64,000 nucleotides of DNA from Synechococcus sp. Tobar12-5m-g (GTDB lineage: Bacteria; Cyanobacteriota; Cyanobacteriia; PCC-6307; Cyanobiaceae), in assembly GCF_024345415.1 (NCBI RefSeq), contig NZ_JAGQBB010000005.1:62001-126000 (forward strand), in the 5' to 3' direction. The position numbers were made by a program, and so were the translations under genes. Numbering within the stretch: position 1 is the stretch's first letter; each line of letters starts with the position of its first letter. Shown in pieces: positions 11,468 to 19,790 of the stretch. The notes beneath the pieces are model-generated. The model worked only from the letters and a program-made list of their open reading frames with translations. It did not search any database and was not told the DNA's origin.

Positions 11468-12106
11468 TTGTCACCCACCCAGTCCTGGAACGCTGCTGCC
11501 GCTGTGGCCCCGGCCCCGCTCCGCAACGGGGAAGATCCCCGTGTTCGCCGCTACACCAGCCAGTTCGCCGACCTGATGGAAATGCGGGCGCAGGCCGGTG
11601 TGGTGGCGGATTATCTCGACCACCACGACGGCTGGTTCCGGCGCTGTGCCGCGCCGATGAAGGTGCTGCCGCTGGGTCACAACAGCTATGCCCTCACCCT
11701 GGGGCGATTCGGCAACTTCGGGTTCGAGGTGGAGCCCACGATCGCCCTGGAACTCCTGCCCCAGAGCGAAGGGATCTACCGGATCGGCACGGTTCCCCTG
11801 GCCGAGGACCATGGCTCCCTCCAGCAGGTCTATGACGTCGACTTCAACGCCTCCCTGCGGCTGGACCAGCTCACGGGCGAGCTTGGGCCGGTCACCCAGG
11901 TTCTCTGGGACCTCGACCTGAGTGTGTGGATCAGGCTGCCCGCCTTGATCGGGCTCTTGCCGGAGGGTCTGGTCCAGTCGAGCGGCGATCACCTGCTTCG
12001 TCAGATCGTGCGGCAGGTTTCCCGCAAGCTCACCTGGAAAGTCCAAGAGGATTTCCACGCCACCCACGCTCTTCCCTGCCCCCCGCGCCGTCGGGCGCCG
12101 TTCTGA
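11468..12106 (+). CDS. DUF1997 family protein
   Basis: A 212-residue soluble protein resembling the cyanobacterial/plastid DUF1997 family, with a ligand-binding-like beta-rich core: YLDHHDGWFRRCAAPMKV, LGRFGNFGFEVEPTIALEL and the C-terminal LLRQIVRQVSRKLTWKVQEDFH. The function is unknown. The start is TTG at 11468; no ATG upstream is in frame, and the next ATG (11576) would delete about 36 residues. The N-terminal 30 residues are low complexity. Confidence 0.75.
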   Translation: MSPTQSWNAAAAVAPAPLRNGEDPRVRRYTSQFADLMEMRAQAGVVADYLDHHDGWFRRCAAPMKVLPLGHNSYALTLGRFGNFGFEVEPTIALELLPQSEGIYRIGTVPLAEDHGSLQQVYDVDFNASLRLDQLTGELGPVTQVLWDLDLSVWIRLPALIGLLPEGLVQSSGDHLLRQIVRQVSRKLTWKVQEDFHATHALPCPPRRRAPF

Positions 12107-12151
12107 ACCGGAGCTCTGGACAGCTGCTCCCCGGGCTGGAGCCATCAAGGC

Positions 12152-12610
12152 TCAGCGGTTCGTCCAGATCTTGTTGACGATCTCGATGCCGCTGACGGCC
12201 TGCCAGAGAAACAGGGTCATCACCGTCATGTTCAGACCGACGTGGGCCTTGCGGGCGATCAGGTTGCCCCGCTGCATCAGTGGAGACAGCGAGGCGGCCA
12301 CGGCGATCAGGCACACCATGGTGATGCCGGCCAGCAGGTGGGGGCCTACGAACAGCTTGCCGTTGTTCAGGTAGGTGACGGCCATGCCTCCGAAACTGCC
12401 CAGCACCATGATCGCCAACACCAGGCTGCCGATCACGTAGTGGCGCTGGGCGTACTTGCCCTTGATCAGTTCCTTGCGCTGCTCGGGGTCGGCCGTACGG
12501 GTTTTCTTGGCCTTGATCCCCAGAAACAGGGCGTAGCCGGAGAGAGCCAGCAACGACCACATCAGCAGGGGATGGAGGAAGTTCAGGTTGTAGGCGAGGG
12601 CGTCCGGCAT
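12152..12610 (-). CDS. DUF4079 family four-helix membrane protein
   Basis: 152 residues with four predicted membrane helices. Histidines on the helices (NFLHPLLMW, RHYVIGS, GPHLLAG, RKAHVGLNM) are spaced as in cytochrome-b561-like haem proteins, so haem binding is possible but unproven. The family is typical of cyanobacteria and plant chloroplasts. It lies 55 bases downstream of purH on the same strand and may share its transcript. Confidence 0.78.
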   Translation of the reverse strand: MPDALAYNLNFLHPLLMWSLLALSGYALFLGIKAKKTRTADPEQRKELIKGKYAQRHYVIGSLVLAIMVLGSFGGMAVTYLNNGKLFVGPHLLAGITMVCLIAVAASLSPLMQRGNLIARKAHVGLNMTVMTLFLWQAVSGIEIVNKIWTNR

Positions 12611-12665
12611 CGATCGGGTGGGGCGTTGGCAGCGAAGCTACAACTGGCGGCTGCCGCCCCGCCGT

Positions 12666-14219
12666 TCAGTGAAGAAAATGGCGACGGCCCGTGGTGACCA
12701 TCGCCAGGTCGAGCTGATCACAGGCCGCGATCGAGTCCCCGTCGCGGACACTGCCGCCCGGCTGAATCACCGCGGTGATCCCATGGCTGGCCGCCAGCCG
12801 CACCGTGTCATCGAAGGGGAAGAAGCCATCGCTGGCGAGCACGGCCCCCACCGACCGCTCCCCAGCCGCCTCCAGGGCCAGCCGCGCCGAGCCCACCCGA
12901 TTCATCTGGCCAGCTCCGATCCCAAGACTGACCCCACCGCCGGCCACGACGATCGCATTGGAGCGCACGTGCCGCACCAGGCGCCAGGCGAAACGCAGAT
13001 CCTCAAGTTCCGCATCGCTCGGCCCCCGGCGGCTCACCACCCGCCAGGCCTCCTCGGTGGCGGGCTGGTCGTCGAGGTCCTGCTGCAGCACCCCGCCAAG
13101 CACGCTGCGAACCTGCAGGTGGGAGGCGCGCTCGATCATCGCGGCGGTGAGCTCAAGCACCCGCAGGTTGGTCTTGCTGGCCAGTTGCCCCAAGGCCTCG
13201 GGGCTGTAGGCGGGGGCGACGACGCATTCCAGGAACAGACCGGTGAGCAGGCTGGCGGCCTGGCCATCCACTGGAGCGTTCAGGGCCACGATGCCCCCGA
13301 AGGCCGACACGGGGTCGGCGTCGAGGGCCCGCCCGAGGGCTTCGGCGCTGCTGCCGCCGACCGCCACGCCGCAGGGGTTGGTGTGCTTCACCACAACGGC
13401 GGCAGGCTGGAGCGGGCCAGCGGCGCCCTCGCCGTAGCCGAATTCACGCACGGTGGCCAGGGCGGCCTCCAGGTCCAGCAGGTTGTTGGTGCTGAGCTCC
13501 TTGCCCTGCAGCTTCCTGGCTGCGCCCCAGCCCGCCTGCGGCGCGCTGAACCAGCGGGCGCTCTGGTGGGGGTTCTCGCCGTAGCGCAGGGTTTGCCTGA
13601 GTGGCAACTGCAGATTCAGGGCCTCGTCCGCGCCGTTCAGGCGCTCCTGAAGCCACCGGCTGATGGCGGTGTCGTAGGCGGCGGTGTGGCGGAAGGCCTC
13701 CAGCGCCAGCTGGCGGCGGAAGTCCTGATCCAGCTGGCCTGCCGCCAGGGCCTTGAGATAGCCGCCGTACTGGGCTGGACGGCTGAGCACGGCCACGTCG
13801 GCATGGTTCTTGGCGGCGGCCCGCACCATCGCCGGCCCTCCGATGTCGATGGTTTCAATGGCCTGCTCCCAGCTCACGGCGGGATCGGCCACGGTGGCGC
13901 TGAACGGGTAGAGGTTCACCACCACCAGATCGATCGGTGTGATGGCCTGGGCCTCCAGGTCCGCCTGGTGCGCCGGGTCGTGGCGTTTGGCGAGAATGCC
14001 GCCATGGATCCGGGGGTGCAGCGTCTTCACCCGCCCGCCCAGGATCTCGGCGGATCCGGTGTGCTCGGCCACCCGGGTGACCGGCAGCCCTGCCGCCGCC
14101 AGCACCGTCGCGGTCCCGCCGCTGGAGAGCAGCTGGAAGCCATGGGTGTGATGGAGCGCTTCGGCCAGCGCCACCACCCCCTCCTTATCCGACACACTCA
14201 GGAGCGCCGTGGGTGCCAT
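12666..14219 (-). CDS. purH: bifunctional AICAR transformylase / IMP cyclohydrolase
   Basis: Catalyses the last two steps of IMP synthesis. 517 residues, normal length. The N-terminal IMP cyclohydrolase domain starts TALLSVSDKEGVVALAEAL and shows LLSSGGTA and GGRVKTLHPRIHGGIL. The C-terminal transformylase domain has LRYGENPHQSARWF, KELSTNNLLDLEAAL, VVVKHTNPCGVA with the catalytic Lys-His, and SDGFFPFDDTV. The ATG at 14219 is divergent from the esterase gene, 59 bases away. Confidence 0.97.
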   Translation of the reverse strand: MAPTALLSVSDKEGVVALAEALHHTHGFQLLSSGGTATVLAAAGLPVTRVAEHTGSAEILGGRVKTLHPRIHGGILAKRHDPAHQADLEAQAITPIDLVVVNLYPFSATVADPAVSWEQAIETIDIGGPAMVRAAAKNHADVAVLSRPAQYGGYLKALAAGQLDQDFRRQLALEAFRHTAAYDTAISRWLQERLNGADEALNLQLPLRQTLRYGENPHQSARWFSAPQAGWGAARKLQGKELSTNNLLDLEAALATVREFGYGEGAAGPLQPAAVVVKHTNPCGVAVGGSSAEALGRALDADPVSAFGGIVALNAPVDGQAASLLTGLFLECVVAPAYSPEALGQLASKTNLRVLELTAAMIERASHLQVRSVLGGVLQQDLDDQPATEEAWRVVSRRGPSDAELEDLRFAWRLVRHVRSNAIVVAGGGVSLGIGAGQMNRVGSARLALEAAGERSVGAVLASDGFFPFDDTVRLAASHGITAVIQPGGSVRDGDSIAACDQLDLAMVTTGRRHFLH

Positions 14220-14278
14220 CGCGATCGCAGGACGGGATCGCCACAACCTACCCAGCGAACCCTCGCCTTCCCCCACCC

Positions 14279-14890
14279 ATGACCACAGACGAACTGCGCC
14301 AAGGACCGACTGAAGCGGAGCGCCGTCTGGTGCTCCTGCATGGCTGGGGGGCCGATGCCGATGACCTGCTGGATCTCGGCAAGCAGCTTGCCGGTGCGGA
14401 GATCGAGCTTGTGGCGCTGCGGGCACCTGAGCCCCATCCCCTTGGGGTGGGTCGGCAGTGGTACGACCTGCAGGAGCCTGAATGGCCTGGCCTGCCAAAA
14501 GCCCGGGACGCCCTGCGGCAGAGGTTGCTGGCCCTCAGCGACAGCCTGCCCCTGGAGCGCACGGTGGTGCTGGGATTCTCCCAGGGCGCGGCCATGGCCC
14601 TCGATGTGGCCAGTGGCTTGCCGGTCGCGGGGCTGATCGCCTCCAGTGGCTATCCCCACCCAGGCTGGGCGCCGCAGACCCCACTCAGCCGGGTGCTGCT
14701 GACCCATGGGGAGCAGGACCCGGTGGTGCCTGTGGCGGCCAGTGCCGAGGTGTTGCGTCTCCTGCGGCAGGGGGGAGGCCAGGCGGAGCTGCTGCGGTTT
14801 GCCGGCGGACACACGATCGATCCAACGCTGTTCCCAGCCCTGCGGGACTTCCTGGCGGATCGATGGAAAGATCCCCCCGGCTCGCCTTGA
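14279..14890 (+). CDS. phospholipase/carboxylesterase-type alpha/beta hydrolase
   Basis: 203-residue serine hydrolase of the acyl-protein thioesterase/carboxylesterase type. The catalytic triad can be placed as Ser101 in GFSQGAA, Asp147 in HGEQDPVVP and His178 in AGGHTID. The oxyanion region is LLHGWGAD at residues 19-26. No signal peptide, so probably cytosolic. The natural ester substrate is unknown. Confidence 0.88.
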   Translation: MTTDELRQGPTEAERRLVLLHGWGADADDLLDLGKQLAGAEIELVALRAPEPHPLGVGRQWYDLQEPEWPGLPKARDALRQRLLALSDSLPLERTVVLGFSQGAAMALDVASGLPVAGLIASSGYPHPGWAPQTPLSRVLLTHGEQDPVVPVAASAEVLRLLRQGGGQAELLRFAGGHTIDPTLFPALRDFLADRWKDPPGSP

Positions 14891-14901
14891 ACCGGGGGAT
14901 C
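14870..14901. terminator. possible bidirectional terminator hairpin
   Basis: GATCCCCC(c)GG pairs with CCGGGGGATC across an 11-base loop, spanning the esterase stop codon and lying just past the convergent DUF3155 stop. There is no T run, so it may be an mRNA-end hairpin rather than a full terminator. Confidence 0.4.
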
Positions 14902-14911
14902 CGCTGACGCT

Positions 14912-15283
14912 TCAGACGAAGGCGTACTCGTACTCTTCCATCTCTTCCCAGTCGTCGGAGCCGGTGGACTCAAGACCCGCGAAGAGCGCTTCTTCACCGA
15001 TCTGATCAACGATCAACCGCAAAGAAGGAAAGAGAAAGTGATTCTCCTCGGCATACTGGGCGCTGAACAGACCCTTCTCGCCCCAGAAAAAGCGATCGGT
15101 GGTGTGCTCGTTCCGACGCACATTGAGCAGGGCGGGAGCAAGGAGGCCGCTCTCAGCAATGAACCGACGCGCCGCGGTGACAGGCTTGTGCTCACCAGTC
15201 TCGAGGTTGTGGGTGGGGATGTGGGCGAGCACGCGCTGCCCGGCGAGACGACGGCGGCTGATCCGCTTGCGCTTCTTTGACAT
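14912..15283 (-). CDS. DUF3155 family protein
   Basis: A 123-residue cyanobacterial protein of unknown function. The very basic start (MSKKRKRISRRRLAGQRVL) gives way to an acidic tail (DDWEEMEEYEYAFV), a polarity reminiscent of nucleic-acid-associated proteins. The middle segment holds HIPTHNLETGEHKPVTAARRFI. AGGGAG lies about 7 bases before the ATG at 15283. Expression probably starts about 320 bases upstream, through a structured leader. Confidence 0.82.
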   Translation of the reverse strand: MSKKRKRISRRRLAGQRVLAHIPTHNLETGEHKPVTAARRFIAESGLLAPALLNVRRNEHTTDRFFWGEKGLFSAQYAEENHFLFPSLRLIVDQIGEEALFAGLESTGSDDWEEMEEYEYAFV

Positions 15284-15686
15284 GGAACCACTCCCTGGGG
15301 GAGGCGGAGGAGGATGGGTTGAGGGTGGGACTTGCCGTGGCAAGCCAAGGTGACCGGGCACTCCATGAGGGGGGCCTGGCGACTCCCAAACAACTTTCAG
15401 CCGTAGGCCGGTTTGGCCGGGGGTTCCTTGGGCAAGGACTCCCCGGCCTCCACGGAAACATCGACGCGATGACCTGACGAGCAAGCCACCGAACAGCGGA
15501 GGGACGTGTCTGCCTCTGCTGTAGCCTCCGTTGCAAGGAATGAGCAACCGATGCCGCCGCTGCTTCGCATGGAGATCCGGCTCGCGGATTGCGAAGTATT
15601 GGTCGATACCCAAATCTTAAGGCTTTTCCACCGATTTCCAACATGGGAGCTGAAATTGCTTCCATGGGGGTGAAGGCCAGTCTTTG
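15284..15686 (-). other. 403-base intergenic region: long leader of DUF3155
   Basis: No credible protein is encoded here. The region contains a stable imperfect hairpin at 15415-15448 (outer 8-bp stem GGCCGGGG/CCCCGGCC, inner 4-bp stem CCTT/AAGG, loop GGGC). A promoter-like pair on the minus strand lies at 15614-15641. If the promoter is real, DUF3155 has an untranslated leader of about 320 bases, long enough to act as a regulatory element or be processed into a small RNA. Confidence 0.5.
15614..15641 (-). promoter_or_regulatory. sigma70-type promoter candidate for DUF3155
   Basis: On the minus strand TTGGAA (15641-15636) and TAAGAT (15619-15614) are separated by 16 bases. The -10 matches five of six consensus bases and the -35 four of six. 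It is the best promoter-like pair I found in this gap. Confidence 0.42.
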
Positions 15687-16844
15687 ATGGAGGTCTCGGC
15701 CCGCTTCATGACGCTGCTCGGCCATCAGCTGGCCCAGTTTGCCGACCGTCCCGAGCTCAGCTCCCTGGTGGTCTACCTGGCCCTGCCCCGTGCCGACGGC
15801 AAGCCCGGGCTGATCCCGGTCGGCCAGTGGCCCAGCGAGGTCAGGGCCCTGCCGGCGGTGGCCTTCCCAGCGGTGGAGGAGGATCCCAGCCTGCTGCTGC
15901 CCAGCGCCGAGCGCCGCTGGTTCCCGCTGCGGCGGCATCGGATTCTGCTGGGGGCCCTGCGGGTGGAAACCACCCAGCTGCCCTGGCCGCCATCCCTGAC
16001 CAGCCGCCTCCAGGCGGTGGCGCATTGCCTCACCGAAGCCCTCCTGCTCGACCACGAACAGCAGCGGCTTGAGCGCCGGCTGGAGCTTCAGAGCCAGCAG
16101 TTGCGCCTGCTGGTGCACCAGCTCCGCAACCCCCTGGCCGCCTTGCGCACCTTCGGCCAGCTGCTGAAGCGGCGGCTCGAGGGCGATGCCCCCAACCGCT
16201 CCCTGGTGGAAGGCTTGCTGGCCGAAGAACGGCTGCTCAACCGTTACGTCGATGCCATCGACAGCCTCGATCAACCCCCCAGCCTTGGCCCCGGCGCGGC
16301 GGATCCCAGACCCCTGCTTCTGCCCCCGGCGCTCAGCTCCGGCGAACCGCAGCCCCTCCAGGAACGGTTGGAACCGCTGCTGATGCGGGCCGCGGCCACC
16401 GCTTCCCTCCAGGGTCGTTCCTGGTCGGGGCCCGAGCGGCGGCCCGAGTGGCGCGGCGACAGTGCCGCCGTGGCCGAGATCCTGGCCAATCTGCTCGAGA
16501 ACGCCTTCCGCTACAGCCCCGAAGGCGCCGCCGTGGGGCTGCATTGCCAGCAGGGCGAAGGCGATCCCGAAGGCAATCCAGCCGGTCTGAGCCTCTGCGT
16601 CTGGGATGGCGGTCCTGCGATCGGCGCCGGGGAGCGGCAGGCGATCTTCGAGCGGGGGGTGCGCGGCGAACGGTCCCAGGGCCGCTCGGGCTCGGGCCTG
16701 GGGCTGGCCCTGGCGCGGGAGCTGGCCCGCAACCTCGGCGGTGAGCTGCGCTTGGTCCAGCCGCCCAGCGCCCTCGATCCCAGCCTGCCGCCGGAGGGCA
16801 ACGCGTTCTGCCTGGAGTTGCCCCCAGCCCTCCCCTCAGCCTGA
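15687..16844 (+). CDS. sensor histidine kinase, cytosolic
   Basis: 385 residues with no membrane segment. Residues 1-125 look like a degenerate GAF-type sensor domain. The dimerisation box contains the phospho-acceptor His144 (VHQLRNPLAALRTF). The ATP-binding domain has the N box LLENAFRYSPEG with Asn272, a D-x-G motif (VWDGGPAIG) and the G2 box GSGLGLALARELARNLGG. No response regulator adjoins it, so it is an orphan kinase. Its end overlaps convergent cobS by 9 bases. Confidence 0.9.
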   Translation: MEVSARFMTLLGHQLAQFADRPELSSLVVYLALPRADGKPGLIPVGQWPSEVRALPAVAFPAVEEDPSLLLPSAERRWFPLRRHRILLGALRVETTQLPWPPSLTSRLQAVAHCLTEALLLDHEQQRLERRLELQSQQLRLLVHQLRNPLAALRTFGQLLKRRLEGDAPNRSLVEGLLAEERLLNRYVDAIDSLDQPPSLGPGAADPRPLLLPPALSSGEPQPLQERLEPLLMRAAATASLQGRSWSGPERRPEWRGDSAAVAEILANLLENAFRYSPEGAAVGLHCQQGEGDPEGNPAGLSLCVWDGGPAIGAGERQAIFERGVRGERSQGRSGSGLGLALARELARNLGGELRLVQPPSALDPSLPPEGNAFCLELPPALPSA

Positions 16845-17657
16845 GAGGGCCAGGGCCGTCAGGAGCAGGGCCAGGCTGTCGCTCCACTCGACGCAGGCTC
16901 CGTAGGAATCGCCGCTGTGGCCCCCCAGCCGCCGACCCAGCCAAACGGGCACCAGCAGCGCCGGGAGCAGCCCCAACCACCCCTGCCAGAACCAGCCGGG
17001 CCCCGTCCAGCTGGGCGCTCCCCCCAGCAGGGTCAGCACCCCCAGCAGCAGCAGCGACGGCCGCAGCTCCCTGGCCAGGCCGCACCAATGCTGGCGGTGG
17101 AAGCCCGCGGTGCCGGCTGGGCGCAGATAGGGGAACCAGGCGATGGCCAGCAGCGGGGCGATCCGGCCCCACACCGCCGCCCAGATCAGCGCCAGGGCCA
17201 CCTCCCCGGCTGGGGCAAGCCCCGCCAGGCTGAGCAGGGCAGCGCTCCGCAGCAACAGCAGCACCGCGAAAGCCTGCACACCGCTGGCCCCCACCCTGCT
17301 GTCCCCCATCGCCTCCAGGGACCGCTCACCGGCGGCCAGACCATCGGCGGTGTCCATGACGCCATCGGTGTGCAGGCCGCCGGTCAGGACGAGGTCCAGG
17401 GCCAGCACCAGGGCCACCTGGGCGGCCGGCGCCAGCCAGCTCTCGGTGAGCGCCCAGAGCAGGGCCTGCAGGCCCGCCAGCACCAGGCCGATCCAGGGGG
17501 CGAACCGGGCGATGCGCTCGAAGCGGGGCCGCAGCCGGGGCCAGGCCGGCAGCACGCTGTAGAACACCCAGGCCCCGGCCAGGTCGCGCAACCAGAGGGG
17601 CGCGCCTGCAGGCCTGGGGGACGGGGAACTCACGGGTGGATCGCAACCGGGGGGCAC
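16836..17657 (-). CDS. cobS: adenosylcobinamide-GDP ribazoletransferase (cobalamin synthase)
   Basis: Membrane enzyme joining adenosylcobinamide-GDP and alpha-ribazole in the final stage of (pseudo)cobalamin assembly. 273 residues, mostly hydrophobic helices. The diagnostic [20 protein letters not shown] is present, followed by the [10 protein letters not shown] loop. An ATG at 17657 is used; a GTG about 24 bases further in is an alternative. I saw no cobalamin riboswitch, and tgt starts close by on the other strand. Confidence 0.92.
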   Translation of the reverse strand: MPPGCDPPVSSPSPRPAGAPLWLRDLAGAWVFYSVLPAWPRLRPRFERIARFAPWIGLVLAGLQALLWALTESWLAPAAQVALVLALDLVLTGGLHTDGVMDTADGLAAGERSLEAMGDSRVGASGVQAFAVLLLLRSAALLSLAGLAPAGEVALALIWAAVWGRIAPLLAIAWFPYLRPAGTAGFHRQHWCGLARELRPSLLLLGVLTLLGGAPSWTGPGWFWQGWLGLLPALLVPVWLGRRLGGHSGDSYGACVEWSDSLALLLTALALSG

Positions 17658-17692
17658 CCCTTAAGTTCAACCCACCGCCGCCTGGGCCCACC

Positions 17693-18856
17693 ATGGATCC
17701 CCATCAGGGCAGCGGCCGACCCTTGAACCGGACGGATGGATTCCGCTTCGAGCGGACCGCGCACTGCCCGCGAACCCAGGCCCGTTGCGGGCGGTTTCAC
17801 ACCCCCCATGGTGTGATCGAAACGCCCCGCTTCATGCCGGTGGGCACCGCCGCCACGGTGAAGGGGGTGACCACAGCCCAGCTGGCGGCAACCGGCGCCC
17901 AGATGGTGCTGGCCAACACCTACCACCTCCATCTCCAGCCCGGTGAGCTGGTGGTGGCCGAAGCGGGCGGCCTGCATCGCTTCATGGGCTGGGAGGGCCC
18001 CCTGCTCACCGATTCGGGTGGGTTTCAGGTGTTCAGCCTCGGGGCCCTCAACCGGATCGATGACCAGGGCGTGGTGTTTAGCTCCCCCCGGGATGGCGCC
18101 CGGATCACGCTGACGCCGGAACGCTCCATGGAGATTCAGATGGCCCTGGGGGCCGATGTTGTGATGGCCTTCGACCAGTGCCCCCCCTATCCAGCCTCGG
18201 AAGCCGAGGCGGAGCAGGCCAACAGGCGCACCCACGCCTGGCTGGAGCGTTGCATGACCGTGCATGACCGCCCCGATCAGGCGCTGTTCGGCATCGTGCA
18301 GGGGGGCACCCATCCCCACCTGCGGGACCAATCGGCCCGGGCCGTGGCGGCCATGGGCCTGCCGGGCATCGCCATTGGCGGGGTCAGCGTCGGCGAACCG
18401 GTGGAGGAGATGCACCGGATCGTTCGGATGGTGACTCCCCTGCTGCCGGAGGGTGTCCCCCGCTATCTGATGGGGGTCGGCAGCCTGCGGGAAATGGCCA
18501 TCGCCGTGGCCCAGGGGATCGACCTCTTTGATTGCGTCCTGCCGACGCGGCTGGGGCGCCACGGCACCGCCCTGGTGGGGGCGGAGCGCTGGAACCTGCG
18601 CAACGCCCGCTTCCGCCATGACCACACGCCTCTCGATCCGACGTGCCGCTGCCCGGCCTGCGCCCACCACAGCCGCGCCTACCTGCACCACCTGATCCGC
18701 AGCGGGGAAATGTTGGGCCGCACCCTGCTGAGCCTGCACAACCTCACCCATCTGATCCGCTTCACCACGGCCATGGCCACGGCGATCGGCGCTGGTTGTT
18801 TTGCAGAGGATTTCGCTCCCTGGGAGCCCGGCTCCGCGGCAGCACACACGTGGTAG
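17693..18856 (+). CDS. tgt: tRNA-guanine transglycosylase
   Basis: Exchanges guanine-34 for preQ1 in tRNAs with GUN anticodons; pairs functionally with queC at 52.8 kb. 387 residues. Asp107 in [14 protein letters not shown] is the general base, the nucleophile region is [17 protein letters not shown], and zinc ligands lie in [17 protein letters not shown]. The ATG at 17693 gives the family-standard N-terminus (FRFERTA). Confidence 0.97.
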   Translation: MDPHQGSGRPLNRTDGFRFERTAHCPRTQARCGRFHTPHGVIETPRFMPVGTAATVKGVTTAQLAATGAQMVLANTYHLHLQPGELVVAEAGGLHRFMGWEGPLLTDSGGFQVFSLGALNRIDDQGVVFSSPRDGARITLTPERSMEIQMALGADVVMAFDQCPPYPASEAEAEQANRRTHAWLERCMTVHDRPDQALFGIVQGGTHPHLRDQSARAVAAMGLPGIAIGGVSVGEPVEEMHRIVRMVTPLLPEGVPRYLMGVGSLREMAIAVAQGIDLFDCVLPTRLGRHGTALVGAERWNLRNARFRHDHTPLDPTCRCPACAHHSRAYLHHLIRSGEMLGRTLLSLHNLTHLIRFTTAMATAIGAGCFAEDFAPWEPGSAAAHTW

Positions 18857-18888
18857 CGTCCGAACAAATCTTGTTTTCAGCACCAGGG

Positions 18889-19041
18889 ATGGCTGTTATC
18901 ACCGGGATGCCTCTCCTCACGCTGGCCCAGCTTCCCGAGGCCTACCAGGCGTTCGGTCCCCTGGTCGACATCCTGCCGATCATTCCCCTCTTCTTCCTGT
19001 TGCTGGCCTTCGTCTGGCAGGCCTCGGTGGGTTTTCGCTGA
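18889..19041 (+). CDS. psbK: photosystem II reaction centre protein K precursor
   Basis: A 50-residue low-mass subunit of photosystem II in the thylakoid membrane. The leader ([14 protein letters not shown]) is followed by the mature sequence [20 protein letters not shown] and [10 protein letters not shown], which is diagnostic. CAGGG lies just upstream of the ATG. It is 32 bases after tgt, an arrangement common in picocyanobacteria. The last 62 bases are overlapped antisense by the next gene. Confidence 0.97.
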   Translation: MAVITGMPLLTLAQLPEAYQAFGPLVDILPIIPLFFLLLAFVWQASVGFR

Positions 19042-19759
19042 GCACCGCCCAGGCGAAGGCCGGTAGCGCAAGCATCCGTCGCCAGCGGTAGGGCTCCTGG
19101 TAGAGCCGAAACAGCCATTCGATTTGCAGGGCTCCCATCCAGGCGGGGGCTCTCTGTTTGATGCCCGCCCACACGTCGAAGCTGCCGCCCACACCCATCC
19201 ACAGCCCCGGCTGCCCCTGATGCAGCCGCTGAATCCAGCTTTCCTGGCGGGGCACCCCCAGGGCGGCCAGCACCAGATCGGGGTGGGCCGCCAGCAGCTC
19301 CCGCTCCAGGCCGCTCCAGGCCTCGGCGCTCTGGTACCCGTCGATCGCCAACACCAGGTTCAAGCCGGGAAACTCCAGCCGCAGCCGCTGGACCAGGGAA
19401 GCCATCACTTCCGGGCTGGCCCCCACCAGGGCGACGCGCCAGTCGACCTGGGCGGCATGGGCCAGCAGCCGGCGGGCCAGCTCGATACCAGGGCTGCGTC
19501 GCACCCGGTACCCCTGGCGTCGGAGCGCCCAGACCACACCGGCTCCATCGGGAATGACCAGCTCGGCGGCTTCGATCACGGCACCCAGGGCCTGGTCCTC
19601 CCGGGCCGCCATCGTCATCTCAGCGTTTAGGGTGACGATCTGACCCCCACCGCGGGCCTGAAGGGCCACGGCGGCGTCGAACACGTCGGGGAAAACGTTC
19701 ACGGGAACGCCCAGCACCCGGCTTCTCCCCACTGGCGCCTGCACCGATTCCGTCGCCAT
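18980..19759 (-). CDS. WecG/TagA/CpsF family glycosyltransferase
   Basis: 259 residues. Family motifs: [44 protein letters not shown] and [15 protein letters not shown], then [12 protein letters not shown]. The family adds N-acetylmannosamine or a related sugar to a lipid-linked intermediate in the cytoplasm, the step after a WecA/TagO-type enzyme such as the one at 2.3 kb. The C-terminal tail ([18 protein letters not shown]) is read antisense through psbK. Confidence 0.88.
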   Translation of the reverse strand: MATESVQAPVGRSRVLGVPVNVFPDVFDAAVALQARGGGQIVTLNAEMTMAAREDQALGAVIEAAELVIPDGAGVVWALRRQGYRVRRSPGIELARRLLAHAAQVDWRVALVGASPEVMASLVQRLRLEFPGLNLVLAIDGYQSAEAWSGLERELLAAHPDLVLAALGVPRQESWIQRLHQGQPGLWMGVGGSFDVWAGIKQRAPAWMGALQIEWLFRLYQEPYRWRRMLALPAFAWAVLSENPPRPARRRPATGRRGE

Positions 19760-19790
19760 CGCTGCTGAAGACCCTCAGGGCCGCCGGAGA

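Noticed and set aside
17630-17700. Cobalamin riboswitch before cobS
   Set aside because: Only 35 bases separate the divergent cobS and tgt starts; there is no room for one.
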